Part shown: piece after piece, positions 10,780-23,702 of the stretch
Layout: each line of letters begins with the position of its first letter
Numbering within the stretch: the stretch's first letter is position 1
DNA from: Phoronis australis
Taxonomy: Eukaryota; Phoronida; Phoronidae
Length of the DNA stretch: 64,000 nucleotides
NCBI GenBank assembly: GCA_002633005.1
Contig: NMRA01000907.1
Coordinates: 20,255-84,254, forward strand
Direction of reading: 5' to 3'
The notes under the pieces: generated by a model
Database searches by the model: none
Told to the model about the DNA's origin: nothing
Seen by the model: the letters and a program-made list of their open reading frames with translations, nothing else
Position numbers and translations under genes: made by a program

Positions 10780-13700
10780 CTTTCGCAGGGATATTCATGG
10801 ACTGCGCCTCTGCGCCATCAGCGCATAAACTATAAAAAGGCGCAAGTATAGTGCAGTATTGCGCCCCCAGGACGCATCTTTTAAAATGCAACACTTCCAA
10901 AAATACAAGATTCTTTTCAACTTACAGTCAGTCGGGTAAAACATGACTGTTCTTATTACGCTTACCCTTGTGGTTTCTGTTTCATATGTTACCACTTATA
11001 TTACACTAAGTCTGCTGGGCACAACTTTTTGAAAAAGCCATACTTTTATCATCAGGTGCGCCCAAAGAGCTTACGCTCAAACCTGGTCAGGAATATCTCT
11101 GCTTTAGTGAAAAATCCAGCCAAACACACCATGATTTGGAAACTGCAATATTGATAAGATCTTGCCTGTGTGCGGGTCTGCCGGTATATTACACAAAACC
11201 CTATTAGAGTTGGAAGCTATTATCAGGTTCGTTACCAACATTAAATTTGGTTAAAAATGGTCTTGGAACGGAAACATCCACCCGCAATTGATATTTATCT
11301 TACATTAACATAACGAGTTCAGCGAGATCTCCCTGTACGCATTTTTCGTCCCAACAGACTGGAGGGGAGATGCGATTGAGACAATTATTAAATGATATCA
11401 ATGACTATCCACGTAGCCTCGAAGTTTCACGGGATTTCAAAATACGGTTAATCCGCAAAACGTGATGCAAAAGCAGATATTACTAATGCACATGATAACG
11501 TCACACGAAAGTGAACGAACTTCTTATCGAATGAGCATGCTACCGCTTTGTGGCAAAATCGCACTAAAGGTGGCGCTGTGACAGTCAATTTCAATTGTTC
11601 GCTCTAGCTCTACCTCTGCCGTCCATTAAGTGATTATGTTCTGAAATTCGGTATGTGGATAGTTTTTTCCAAGAGTTATCTAAAAGAGGGAACCATTTCT
11701 CTCTACGACGTTTCTTTCTAGGTCTCATATTTTCCGATGTCAATTTCTCGTTGCCTAGCTCCGACGTCCTAAAGTAATCTTTCTCAATTTTCGTATGTAA
11801 AGAGATCTTGCCAATCGCTACAAAACAACTTTCTCATGCCGTTCCCGGCGTTGTTGGTATGGGATCCGCAACTTTGCTCTTGTATCATCAATACAAGAAA
11901 ACTGTTAAATTGGGCAAATTTTCTTGTTTAAAGAAAGTTCCTTATATATTTTAATTCCGGTAACAGCTGGAGATACTTTCCAAGACTAATCGGTTAATTG
12001 TTGTGTTTTACCGTCAACGATCGCTGACGGATAGAAGTTATTTAGCCTGTTATGATTTAAAAGGCATGGCAGGTTTAGCCGGGTTCATCACAATAGTCAC
12101 ACGCACTAGGATTCCTGAATACTGTAGGTCCTAACCACCTGTCTGTAGACACCGATTGTGTGATACGCCTCCTATAGAATATCGTTGGCAACAAGTTGAT
12201 CTTTCAGAGTTCGCTTTTATGAACATCCGACAAACTTCTGCTGAAGGTAGTACCTTGACAAGCTTAAATTTAATAATTAACGACCCAAGATTTTTCAATC
12301 TAAATGCACTCTGTTTGTGATAACGAAATTACGTTTTAACTACTATTTCTGCAAAGGTGACTTTTTTCTGTCAGCGGTCAAAATTTGGAGAAGTGATCTT
12401 TCATTAATGGACCCAAGTTTTCTTGTGGTATATCCTATATAGCACTGGTTATGAACGGATATAAGCTAAAAATTCTCCCTGGGGACATCAATGAGCTAAC
12501 AGCTCCTGCCGTTACCGGTGCACATCACACCGTGGAATTAAAGTGCGATTGGGTTAGAGTGTACTCCGCTTCTGCATCCTCTCACAACTTGTTGAGAGGG
12601 TCAGCTTACTGTATGTTGACGTATGTCACATTTTTTTGACAAACCACGAGACACAATGCATTGGGGTCGTCTAGTTCTTGCTTGCAACCGGCTAGTTCTT
12701 GGCCAACATTTGCCAATTTTTCCGCTCCAACCGACATTTCTTGACTACTTTAGACTTTTGCGAACACCGCTAGATGAAAGGCAGAGCGCCACTGAAATTT
12801 GTGCCGAGATAAAAACCAAAATACTTGCTGGGGTGGAAAGTTTAGTTTGTCGTGAGTGCCTAAACACTGCTGAATTACACTTTGGTGAATAAGGTAACGC
12901 GCAAGAACATCGGTTATCCTATGAGTTATCACCCGTTTTCGATCCCTTTTCACCCTACCTTGAACTACTATTTCCGTAGAAATTCTGTCTTTGTACAAGT
13001 CTACCAGTCACAGTGTACATGTATACGTACAAGAATGCATCAGCTCCAGCCTAATCAAACCTACAGCACTAGCGTTGGGTAGTGAAAAACTGCTATTATT
13101 TGACTAGTCAAAAGCATACTTTCCTGGTTAAATTGCTGTTCTTTCTCTAGATAGGCCTATGTATTTTTCATTAATTAAAAGAGTAGCGATAATTCGTTTT
13201 GTTTAACAGCCCACCTACGGCTAATTGTTATGTTGGCCTTAAAAAGTCATGACAGTTACAAGTGTATGCCACAGGCTAACCTGTGGGCTGTGTCTCCATA
13301 AGGAGATGGCGAAGAAAACGTCTTTTTTGTAGGCCTATGTAGGGAGTTGATCGCTCGTGACGTGGCTTTACCCACAAGTGGTGATGATTTCCCGTTAAAT
13401 GTTATTTATTTCAAAGTAAAGGGAATAACTGGTGCATCATGCAATGCAATTATGCGCAGCCATGGGTTATGATTAACATATATACCAAGACTATGAAGAC
13501 AATTTAGTCAAAACAACAGGGCCGTTCCGGATGTGATAGTGCGTGACCTCTTTTTGGAAATTTCTTGTCTCTCGTTGATGTCGGGATGGCGATGAATTTC
13601 ACATCATGCATCCACGGGTATTTGTCTAGTTTATCAAACTTTCTCACGTCGGAGTTGCAGCCCGGCACAGCGTTAATACTTTAAAAGTATTGGAAGGATA

Positions 13701-14707
13701 AATAGAGTGTTTCAACGAAGACAATCTTGTAAAGGACCTGACAACAACAAGTCACATGGGGAACTCTATGACACGAAAACAAGGATTCGAAGCAAATGTG
13801 GCTGGCGGATGTTTACGACATTGTGTGTCGATGTGTAATCCGGGACCATCCTATTAAAACACGTGAAATTATTTCGAGCTTCATATGGCGGCCGCAATTT
13901 TGAGGGCGTTACATGTATATGTCCCAGTCCCAACTCGTGTGACGTAAATTAAGCTTATCACTGATTATCGCATGCGATGGAAAAGTACAGGGCGTCCAAA
14001 AAGTGCAGTTGAAATTCTTCGCGAAATCTGTCATTAATTGAGATAAATATGCTTCAGTGAGGTTAAAGTTTCCATGTTTCGTCAGTAGTTATACATGGAA
14101 TTGAAATATTAACTATAGAGTGCACATTCGGTGTACACCTGGTCGTTAAAACCATAGGAAATGGATGAATACCAGGAAAATTATCAGTTGCGAGTTGCTT
14201 AGTGCAATTTGTACAATGCACCTTTCCAATTTTAAATCCCAAAAAGTAATTTAAAAATATCCATTTTCTTGAAGTTATCTCTACCATTCTAATTAAAATC
14301 TGTTGAAAACAATGGTTCACGAGTATTGTTGAATTCCTGGACTTTTTCTGTTAAATTGACACTTGATCTACTTGTTATTGCATTTTCCGTGTATTGTTGA
14401 GTGAGACATGACTATCGTACATGCCCAACACACTACGCCTCACAAAGTTGGTATTTGTCTTATAGGGACCGCCAAGCCAAATAAAAGAGAGCACTTCAAT
14501 TGTCACTCTCAAAAATAATTTTAAACTGCATACCACTACTCTAGACTTGCCAGTTCCATTGACATCGTTCTAACTTCCTCGCAATCAAGAAGTCAGCCCA
14601 CTACAGGTCAAGATGCGGACTTACGGTAAAATGGCGCCTGCAGTGCACAACACGTGCGTTTTGTTGCTCTGTAAAATTTCAAAATTATCTTCCCCTTGTT
14701 GCTTGAA
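10780..14707. other. Long gene-poor interval
   Basis: I see no recognisable exon. Open frames at 12451-12639, 12623-12892 and 14063-14320 overlap one another or lie antisense and show no domain. A small 7-bp-stem hairpin CCACAGG-CTAA-CCTGTGG lies at 13269-13286. Confidence 0.4.
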
Positions 14708-15370
14708 ATGGGACGTCCAAAAAGAACCACATCATCTCCTGTACCAAGAGACGGCGAGGAAGTTCCAGAGAATGGACCCGGGTGGTTGTCATCATTAGAA
14801 AGTGATTTAAAAAGGTCTGATAAAGAGAATCTTTAAACTTTGTCGTTAACACTGTGGAAGAAGCCTTAGCAAATTCCAAACAGTGTGTAGAGAAAACTTC
14901 TGTGTTGGAGAAAAAAACGAGTATTGAAATTCAAAATTTCATCTCTTGAAATGCATTCTAGAAGGAACACTCTCGTGTATGTTGGGATCCCGCAATCGCA
15001 GGGCATGTCGTGTAAGAATAGTTTGTCTGTATTGCTAATCAATATACATGTATGGGCCTCGACAACAACACCTTTGAAAGATTGCACCCAATTGGCGATA
15101 AAGATACAATCATTGCTGAGCTTTCGTTCCATAAACAACGACAAGTGTGGAAGGAAAAGAGAAAGTTTCAAGGTTAGAAAAATTTTTGTGAGTGAGGACT
15201 TCCCACATGAAACCATTGTCAATCGAAAGCGCCTGATACCTTTTCTCAAGTCAGCGAGACGATGCCCGCATGTAAACAAAGTATAGCTGAATAGAGATAG
15301 GTTGGTGATTGACGGCAAAACCTTAACAGTTGACAATATGGATGCAATTCCCACCTTCAGTGAACAGTGG
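14708..15370 (+). pseudogene. L1-like LINE ORF1 fragment, plus strand
   Basis: An ATG at 14708 starts a charged, basic N-terminus (MGRPKRTTSSPVPRDG). After a premature stop and frame changes comes the conserved ORF1p core. It has SRRNTLVYVGIPQSQG, then a lysine-rich segment ending KIFVSEDFPHETIVNRKRLI with PFLKSARR, then LVIDGKTLTVDN. This order (coiled-coil region, RRM-like core, C-terminal GK-T domain) is that of L1/Tx1-type ORF1 RNA-binding chaperones. At least two frameshifts and one stop make it dead. The overlapping minus-strand 182-codon frame is only its shadow. Confidence 0.65.
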
Positions 15371-15434
15371 CGATGAAGAACTAGAGAAAGATGGCGTGGA
15401 GAGCCCTGAAACAACTGTTATTCATAGATTAGTG

Positions 15435-15589
15435 TTCGCGGCTATGGTCTTGTCATTAAAAGTTTCAGTATTTGGTCCTGTTTTTCTGTGCCCAGTCTTT
15501 TCAGTTTTTTTTTTATTCAATATAATAGGTACGGTACGGATCATACAATTACAGACGCAATAACGTTTTTGTACTATTCAAGGAACAGT
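15435..15589. repeat. Direct repeat, copy 1 of a ~150 bp unit
   Basis: It matches 16295-16429 in the same orientation: both start GCGGCTATGGTCTTG, contain TATTCAATATAATAGG and end CTATTCAAGGAACAG. The copies lie next to oppositely oriented LINE fragments. The unit may be the remains of a LINE tail or another short element. Confidence 0.75.
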
Positions 15590-15984
15590 TAAGGTGTTAA
15601 CTTACAGTTCTGATATGTACATGTACAAAGGTAATTTGACATGGAAGAAAAAAACACAGTATAGGCTATGAATCATTCAGAATAAGCAAACAAGGTCAAG
15701 ATCTTGCCAGCGCTCTATAAATTCACCATACTACATTTTGTTTATATATACACCGTTCAGTGGAAAAGTGCAATGCAACTTCGTTTTTAAAGATTGCAAC
15801 GCAGCGATATTTACCCTTTAATCTTTCAATTGTTTATAAATGTGGAACTTGCCGAGACAAACAACCATACTTTGTAAAACTGCTTCCGCCTGAACACAGA
15901 ACAGAACTGATTGTATAGACAGTTCTAAACTATGTACAACTGCATCTTCGAGAAATTATTTACATTAGTCCAAAACTTCTGAGT

Positions 15985-16249
15985 AACGTTACAACATTTT
16001 GTTCAGCTGTTGTAGGAAAGCCTGTGAAGGGAGCGGGAGACTTGTAAAAAGATGAATGAGTTTTGGCATAATTATCGAATTCACAACTGCTATCCTTCCA
16101 AAAAGTATCAAGTTTCTTTTTCCCCACATGTCTATAGCCTTCTCTATTTCACCAAGCTTATTGATAAAATTAATGTTGGGAATTTTATTTAAATAATTGG
16201 AGAATTGATTACCCAGTAAAGTGAATTCCAGTTTTACGTCACAGCACAT
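15985..16249 (-). pseudogene. LINE reverse transcriptase C-terminal fragment
   Basis: The translated frame contains FTLLGNQFSNYLNKI, KLGEIEKAIDMWGKRNL, then ILFGRIAVVNSIIMPKLIHL and SLPLPSQAFLQQLNKM. The W-x-x-R-x-L-x-x-x-G-R-I ... LP-x-P order is the thumb/post-RT region of L1/Tx1 ORF2 proteins. The catalytic FADD segment is not present, so this is a truncated copy. It shares strand with the endonuclease (16435-17066) and ORF1 (17976-18752) fragments and probably derives from the same insertion, with internal deletions. Confidence 0.7.
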
Positions 16250-16294
16250 TTTTGATAGCTACCCTTCATAGAACATATCCAAATACAAATTGTT

Positions 16295-16429
16295 TTTGCG
16301 GCTATGGTCTTGTAATTAAAGTTTTACTATTTGGTGCAGTCTTTCCAGTTTTTTTATTCAATATAATAGGCACGGTACAGATCATACAATTACAGATGCA
16401 ATAACTTTTTGTTCTATTCAAGGAACAGC
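16295..16429. repeat. Direct repeat, copy 2 of a ~150 bp unit
   Basis: Second copy of the unit at 15435-15589, shortened by small deletions. It joins abruptly to the endonuclease fragment at about 16430, where the LINE reading frame stops resembling endonuclease. Confidence 0.75.
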
Positions 16430-16434
16430 TATAG

Positions 16435-17066
16435 CCAGGCAGAATTGTGACGGCATCCGTGAGTGAAAGCAGTTTTTCAGAAATTAAAAAGAAGTCCAAT
16501 CGGGCCCTTTGTACTGGATTCCTTCGTGGCCAGGTATTTTTTTTGTCTAGATCGTACACTATCCATGGGTCTACAAGGTTACGTGTAGTGTTTAGGTTGA
16601 GGACTTCCTTAGAGGCATTTACATTATTTCGTCTTTTGTACCCTTGACAATCGTTGTCATAACTTTGTACAAGATTCCAGTCATATAATTATGAATTCAG
16701 AGTTAAAATCCGACATAACTGTCTGAACACTTTTGTAGAAATCTGGGTGGTCTCTGTTTTGACCGTACAAATTTATCAGAGATACCAGATAATTGATTTC
16801 GATCAAGACTTCCGTGGCAACCAGATTACCATCCGAATCTGTTTTTGGACTTCACTTCAAATTCAAAGTTATTATTAAAAAGAATGCACACACCACGCGA
16901 TTCTTGTCTTCCTGGGCTCATCAATATATCATATAGCCAGTTGGAATGAACTAAATTCGTTTCTTATTTGGTGACGTGAGTGTCCTGGAGGCAGAAAGTG
17001 GAACACATCTCTACGCTTTGTTAAGTCTGCTAGACCTCTACAATTCATTGAGGCAAAGCTAACCAT
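16435..17066 (-). pseudogene. L1-like LINE ORF2 endonuclease fragment
   Basis: Minus-strand translation from the ATG at 17066 gives MVSFASMNCRGLADLTKRRD followed by VFHFL. The S-x-N-C-R-G-L and K-R-R-D-V-F segments mark the start of an AP-type endonuclease. A later RGVCILFNNNFEFEVK segment and, at the far end, TWPRRNPVQRARLDFFLIS and ILPGYS are the conserved tail of the same domain. Several frame breaks make it non-functional. In native elements this domain nicks target DNA for target-primed reverse transcription. Confidence 0.65.
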
Positions 17067-17975
17067 AATCCAGTTGATACAGAGATGTGCTAATTTCCTT
17101 GACCAAAACCTGAGTAAATGAAATCACTGTACCGACACCAACAACTATGAGAGAAAATAATGAAAGAAAAATGATCATGCACAAGTCGAATGCAGTGGCA
17201 ATATTTGTTGCCAATATATGTGCACATGTAATAAAATGGCATAAAACTAAATAAACACTCCAATGGGATACTATCACATCTCAATGACTCAGTCTCAGCC
17301 CGCAGCACGATCCACAACACAAGCACACCAGGGGTTATCTACACCTAATGCCACCAAAGGGCAGTCACGACTGTAGTATACAAGTACCCAACGGGATACG
17401 TGCTACAAGATGAGTCCAAGCCATGGTCAAGTGAAGATTTAGTCGATCAGATTATACACAGAGTGAGAAAACATGCTAAGAAGCTAAACAAAGTAGGCGA
17501 ATAATCACATGTTGATTATTCCTACGCTCCTGTTGCGCTCATGAACTATTAAACTCAAAACGTACGTCTCGCACTCTCAGCAAGTGGTCTCATCCGTCGC
17601 AATGGAAGAACGAGAAGAGATTCCAGAAATAATGAGCCACGAGTAAACGTTCGTACCAAACGTCACTAGGTGATCTCAAAGAGGGTCAGCGAAACACATG
17701 CCTCAACCGCACATACATGTACAAACATGATTGTACATAAATACAGGTGTACCGGAAGTAAACAAAGGGGGTTACACCCAATGGCTTACACAACACTCTG
17801 AGAGAGGCAGAGAGAAATATATATATTGAACTAATGTTACCGGTGTACTACTCACAATATGCGTCACAGTGGAGTAGCACGAGTCTACTTACACCTTTCG
17901 CTTGCTATTTAAATTCCTGACAAATCCTGTAGACTACGTATTCACTTGCCTTACATCGCCAGCCCATTCTTTGTA
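17067..17975. other. Degraded LINE interior or spacer
   Basis: This lies between the minus-strand ORF1 and ORF2 remnants. Short overlapping minus frames (17059-17326) have no recognisable domain. It is probably the ORF1/ORF2 junction plus inserted sequence of the same decayed element. Confidence 0.4.
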
Positions 17976-18752
17976 TTATACGAGACCATCGAATGTCCAG
18001 CAACAATGCACCTTTTCACCTAGGTCTCTGCAGGCTTTGAAAAGCTGTGCCCTCAGTATGGTCAACCTCTCGTTTTCAAAAACTCTGCTTGCAACGTCTT
18101 TTAGATTTTTCTTCTTTTTCATAAAGTCAGACCGAGCATTGTAGGACCCAAATTTCACAATTATAGGGCGCTTATTGGTAGAGGCTAAATCTTTTCTACC
18201 CAGTCGATGCCTGTGTCTAATGTCAGACTTTTGGGTTGAGGCTCCCATTTTTTGCGCGAGCGAGATCACAATATCGTCGGTGTTTTATCCGTTTGTTTCT
18301 GTTACTCCATTGATAATCAAGCAGTTTCGCCGGCTATATTGTTGAAGTTCTTCCATTCCACTCCCCCTGTGTTGGTGCTAGTCACTCCACCACTTCTTTC
18401 AATTCCGAAAGTTGATTTTCCAGGGAGTATATTTTTTGTCCTTTTCTTCCAGCTTTTTGCCGCATTCCAACTCTAAGGCCTTGTAAATCTCATCCCTCAT
18501 ATCCTCTATTAAATATTTTAGTAGGCCTTTGAACATAGATTGGATTTCACCGTCCATCAAGGCTTCCTTGAGGTCATTTTTCAGTGAAAGCTTTGACGTT
18601 TTGTCGGTGACCTGTTTTTCCTTGGCCAAAATGGCTTCCATGGTAGGCTGCTTCAATGATTTTAAACAAGATGATTTTCGTAGTTCCTCAGTGTCCTAAC
18701 TAGGCACACGTTTCCTACCCTGTTTTGTCTTCTCCTTGGTTTTACAACTCAT
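17976..18752 (-). pseudogene. L1-like LINE ORF1 fragment, minus strand
   Basis: The ATG at 18752-18750 starts MSCKTKEKTKQGRKRVPS and is followed by an in-frame TAG at 18698-18696. The frame continues with a long charged segment (18656-18399), probably coiled coil. In the same frame after a further stop come RHRLGRKD, KRPIIVKFGSYNARSDFMKK, NERLTILRAQL and a CWTFDG end. That is the RRM plus C-terminal domain order of L1 ORF1p. In the duplicated copy near 19955 the TAG reads AAG, so the stop arose after duplication or is allelic. It is a different family from the ORF1 at 14.7 kb. Confidence 0.7.
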
Positions 18753-19477
18753 GTGTAGCTGATTTGAAGATGTTTATCTCGTCAGTTTAGATATTTCTGC
18801 AAAAATTTTGGGGAGACTTGGGGAGTGTCAGAAATTCGACCTTCCAGCCATCATGACGTCTTCAGCCCCGTCTCTCCAGTTACTAGTTATAAGTCCCTAT
18901 TTGAAGACATATAATAACATGTCCTTCATTGGATGCCTAATTTCTTTTATTTTCGTTTTGTTTATGTTTCGTTTTTACCAGTTCTTCATGTTGTTTTTAA
19001 TATTTTGCTTCTATCCTTTGTCGTGTAAGTACCATTGCTCGTATATGATAATGCTGTTGGATTGACGATATTTCATTGTGTGGATCACAGTTCGATTTAC
19101 AAGTTGTCCGTGATGAATACAGTACAATTGGTATCATACATACGGGTAACTGAATGATATTTCATATCCGTGGAACAGTTATTGTCGATATGTTTCACTG
19201 ATTGTTTCATCAAAATAAGTTATTATGTTGGTTTAGGGTTCCTGTGGCTTCGGTTGTTTTTAGAATGTTTAGAACACACACAAAACAATGTGATTCATTT
19301 GTATTTAATGAGCAAGGTTGTATGGTTGAGTTTAGAAATACCTTAATTATCTTCATATGACAGACAATTTAAAAATGTCATCTTTTAACTGTAGAGGTCT
19401 AGGAACACGGTCAAAAAGACGAGATGTTTTCAAATACATAGGGCAGCGTGCGTACAGTATTTTCTGCCTACAAGATA
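18662..19477. repeat. Tandem-duplicated LINE segment, copy 1
   Basis: It matches 19921-20765 in the same orientation, differing by scattered substitutions and a ~33-base insertion in copy 2 at about 20161-20193. The unit contains the divergent starts of a minus-strand ORF1 and a plus-strand ORF2. Homology ends at 19477, one base before the N at 19478, so an assembly join is possible. Confidence 0.85.
19357..19477 (+). pseudogene. LINE ORF2 start (endonuclease N-terminus), copy 1
   Basis: The translated start MTDNLKMSSFNCRGLG followed by TRSKRRDVFKYIGQRAYSIF and CLQD is the first strand/helix of an L1/Tx1 AP endonuclease. It includes the N-C-R-G-L motif, whose Asn is part of the active site. 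The frame is cut at the N at 19478, after which the sequence no longer resembles endonuclease. Confidence 0.7.
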
Positions 19478-19920
19478 NAACATTTTGGCTAAGTTTCATT
19501 CTCATAACAGTGGGGGCAGATTTGGTACAGCAGTGTACTGAACACAACCTCAAAATGGCATAACGGGGGGCAGTGTAGTAAAACTACTAAATGAGGGTGG
19601 TAAATCGGAATCGTGTTTCAAAAGACATCTGCGTAACAATCTATAGGCTCCACTAAACAATGACAAGTGAATACTAAATCAATAGCTTTCATTCAAGGAA
19701 AAATATGAACAGTTAAAACTGGACATTTTTTATACCGTGAAAACATGGCTGCGAAGCCGTAAAATGTGTTTGAACCTATAACTTTAGAAAAACGCAATAT
19801 TTTGAGGAAATATTTTACCGCTGTTTATAGATCGCATAGGACTACATATGTGCCAAATTTGGTGAAAATCGGCTGACCCCCACCTTGCCGCTCATGGTTG
19901 GTGCTCTCGTGGACTAGTAC

Positions 19921-20765
19921 TTAAACAAGATGATTTTCGTAGTTCCTCAGTGTCCTTACTAGGCACACGTTTCCTACCCTGTTTTGTATTCTCCTTGGTT
20001 TTACAACTCATGTGTAGCTGATTTAAAGATGTTTATCCCGTCAGTTTAGATATTTCTGCATAAATTTTGGGGAGACTTGGGGAGTGTCAGAAATTCGACC
20101 TTCCAGCCATCATGACGTCATCAGCCCCGTCTCTCCAGTTATTAGTTATAAGTCCCTATTTTCTTCCTGTAATTTTTATAATTTTGGAAGGTGAAGACAT
20201 ATGATAACATGTCCTTCATTGGATGCCTAATTTCTTTTATCTTCGTTTTGTTTGTGTTTCGTTTTTTCCAGTTCTTCATGTTTTTTAATATTTTGCTTCT
20301 AGCCTTTGTCGTGTAAGTACCATTGCTCGTATATGATAATGCTGTTGGATTGACGATATTTCATTGTGTGGATCACAGTTCGATTTACGAGTTGTCCGTG
20401 ATGAATACAGTACAATTGGTATCATACATACGGGTAACTGAATGGTATTTCATACCCGTGGAACAGTTATTGTCGATATGTTTCACTGATTGTTTCATCA
20501 AAATAATTCATTATGTTGGTTTAGGGTTCCTGTGGCTTCGGTTGTTTTTAGAATGTTTAGAACACACACAAAACAATGTGATTCATTTGTATTTAATGAG
20601 CAAGGTTGTATGGTTGATTTTAGAAATACCTTAATTATCTTCATATGACAGGCAATTTAAAAATGTCATCTTTTAACTGTAGAGGTCTAGGAACTCGGTC
20701 AAAAAGACGAGATGTTTTCAAATACATAGGGCAGCGTGCGTACAGTATTTTCTGCCTACAAGATA
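19921..20765. repeat. Tandem-duplicated LINE segment, copy 2
   Basis: Second copy of the unit at 18662-19477. The minus-strand ORF1 start is truncated at its edge (19921), whereas the plus-strand ORF2 continues past the repeat end into real endonuclease sequence. Confidence 0.85.
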
Positions 20766-21345
20766 ATCACTTTACTGCTGCAGAGGAATTCATAATTCGA
20801 GCTCAGCCATGGTGAAGCCAGGAGTTTTGCCATCTTGCTTTATAGTAATTTTGAAATTTAAGTTTCATCTTTTCCTTCATTTACTGAAGGAAATCTCCTT
20901 GTAATTTTTGAGAAGAAGGTGACTCTTGATCTGAGGGACCAATGGCGTGTTTATCATCCCTCAGGGAAAAAGTTGACATGGGCCAGGCCAAATTCGGTTA
21001 AAAAAGCTACGTTAGATTATTTTCTTTTTACCCAACAATTACTCTCGCGAATCGAAAGTGTGGAAATTCAGTCGGGCTACCGATCGGACCAATATAACGT
21101 CGTTTTAACTGTACAATTATCTACGATCAAAAAGGACCGAGGTTTTGGAAATTTAATAACTCACTTCTGAAAGACAGATTATATTAATCTCTTCAAGAAT
21201 GAGATTCTGTGTACGAAAAAACAACATGCTCTTCCAGTACTCGATTTCAACAAAATACAAGAAATTGACTCTGATAATCTTCAGTTTTATATATCTGATC
21301 AATTGGTTTTGGAGACGTTATTGTTAAATATTCGAACGGTAACTA
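20663..21345 (+). pseudogene. L1-like LINE ORF2, N-terminal endonuclease part
   Basis: From the ATG at 20663 the frame reads MSSFNCRGLGTRSKRRDVFK. It is then broken, with a probable internal deletion around 20820-20900. It resumes at about 20919 with LDLRDQWRVYHP, LTWARPNSVKKATLDYFLFT and IQSGYRSDQYNVVLTVQ. This is the conserved endonuclease C-terminus, including the S-D-(H) motif with the histidine altered to Gln. A linker towards the RT domain (LFKNEILCTKKQHALPVLDF) follows to about 21345 and the element then ends. The broken frame and altered catalytic His mark it as dead. Confidence 0.7.
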
Positions 21346-22639
21346 TTCCAGAGACAACAATTTGGGCAAGCATAAGTTGTAAATTTTCAATGCCGACTTA
21401 AAAGTCCAAATAACCGAAGGCTACGCGGAAAAGCCACCCATCTCAAACATCAGGTTTCAATTTGTGACCCAACCTGCGCGCTGCTGACTCGCAAAAAGCG
21501 GGTTTGCCGTCTATTGATGCATACAGTGTACATGTAAGAATTAATTTGGTATGGGCCCTGAATGCCGAATCTGCATCTTTGTCAAAGTAAATTTAAAACA
21601 CACGTAAGAAAAAAAGTAACGTTTGCCTATGCTCGTTAGATCACGTCTAATCAAGTTTTGAGACAGTCCCCAAATTGACCGTTTATAAACGCGTGGCTTT
21701 CGCGCGAGATTTTTCCTGAGGAGGAACTGCCGTGTCTTCGACGATTTCAGTTTCTTTCTCATTGCTGGTTATGCTGCCTGGCTGATAGAGCCATTCAAGT
21801 TGATTCTCCATCGACAAAACTATGCACATTGCCGCAACTCTTACTAAGTGGATAGACGGTAAGTAGTGATGGTGAGGCTTACGACTGATTTGCTCTTCCA
21901 ACGCAATATCACCTCGTTCTCTCTATTTGTTTGACAATTAAAGATGTTGAATGCCCATGTTAATGACGCAGTTTCTGTGACTGAAACAAACACGCGGTGA
22001 CGAGTAACTTTAGTGCGCTTCGCTGGTAGACCTAGGAAGTATTAACGAAAACGTTGTAATACTCATTGCGGAAAGATAATGTACAATATCGGAAGTTATG
22101 GTCTACAGATTCGTTTTGTGTTTTGTATGGTCCCTTCTCCTTTCAATCATCGATATTTCCACATTCTTTCCTGTATTTTTTCTCATACAGAATTGAATGG
22201 TAATCAATACAATTTTGGAACATAGAAAATGAATTGCTATTTTTTTTCAAAACGTGTTCTAAATCTTTAATTTTTTTGCGATTATAAATTGTCAAATTAT
22301 ATTCGAATTGGTCCTGGTATACAAATTTAATACAGTTATAAAGAACGTTTGCATTCGTTTGCATTTTCCGCGACTTCTTTCCTCGTCATTTTGAAAGCAG
22401 AAGTGGCGACATTTCTCCTAAGTTTAACAGGCGATAAATAATTAAACATAAAAAATGAAAAGTCCTGCCACGCCTAGTGTTGTTCTTGGCTTTGCTGACT
22501 AATAAACATAAGAACTTGCAGTTGAACCGGATCAGGTACAGTCTATGTCGAAAACGCAAACAGATATAAACGCAATTGAAGTATATTTAATAAGGTCAGG
22601 TGGCAGCGTCGTTTGGCCACATTATACGAACTTTTTGCA
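21346..22639. other. Non-coding DNA, nothing recognised
   Basis: Minus-strand frames at 21541-21762 and 21683-21901 overlap each other in different frames and have no recognisable domain. Confidence 0.4.
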
Positions 22640-22775
22640 CTAAGCTTACCGTTAAAACTACCCTCAAACTCTTGCCTCTTGGCTTGCCATTAAGGTCACC
22701 ATTGAACTTACCATTACGGTTACCTTTGAGCTAACCATTAAACGTGCCATTAAGCGAGCCATTAGGTTACTTTTC
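22640..22775. repeat. Degenerate ~12-bp minisatellite (ACCATTAAACTT type), block 1
   Basis: Units such as CCATTAAGGTCA, CCATTGAACTTA, CCATTACGGTTA, CCATTAAACGTG and CCATTAAGCGAG follow one another. The same unit recurs in a second block at 24045-24122. Confidence 0.8.
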
Positions 22776-23674
22776 TGATAAACAAATTGTCAGTAAATGT
22801 CACCAAAACTATAAATACATGATATGTCGCTTCTCTCAGAAAAAATAACATAATTTAATACCTAAGCGTACTATAGAAAGTCAAAACGTTTAAGTTGAAA
22901 CTGATGTTAAAACGTTTAAATTTTGGGGAATATCGTTTGAAGAGTTATTATCGTCGTCGATAACTTAGTGGGAACACAAGTTGCGCAAACCTGTGGCTTA
23001 CTTAAAAACTCAAGAAATATCTGCCTCTAGTCACACTTAGAACGATTTACTACTCCTTTACTACTCCACTCACTTAACGTTTGACATCACAAAGGAATTC
23101 TGAGGTTCCCTGTTCTCCTATCCGACGAATAACAGTTCATCGACCGTAGAGCCACCCACTCTTCCGATCCCACTCGTAAATGAGGTCAACAGAACAATTG
23201 TGATACAGAGGTAATAAATCTAAGAAAACTGTTAATAATTTAAAGTTTGGGAAGTCAACGCGAACCTTTAAACGAATGTATAAGGAAATATTGTCTGACT
23301 TAGAAACTCGCAGTAGAGACTTCGTGGGGACTTGGAATTTTCCCCAGGAAATTGTTCGCCAGATACCTTCTTGTGAACGTTATTGTTAATAATTGGAACT
23401 GCAGTTCTATGTTCAAGATTCCATCATACAAATCAATCACGGCAAGTCATAGCTCACGTTTTCAGGTTCCTAGAATTATCAACGAAAGTAAAACACCCTC
23501 TTTAATTCTAGATTAGATAAACAACCTCACTTGCTGGACTTCCAAGATATTACAAAAACAAACTCTTAGATATTCACTCATTATGTAATAACTTAAGCTG
23601 CTTGTCTTGCCACTATGTCCATCACGACTATCCTTATAGAAATAGCAAACAGAAATGCTATTAATTTTTCACAC

Positions 23675-23702
23675 ATATACGCACACACACCCACACACAC
23701 AT
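23675..23702. repeat. (CA)n-like microsatellite
   Basis: Interrupted CACACA run with CGCA and CCCA variants. Confidence 0.8.

Noticed and set aside
14866-15414. 182-codon minus-strand frame
   Set aside because: It lies antisense to a recognisable LINE ORF1 core on the plus strand and shows no domain itself; a shadow frame.
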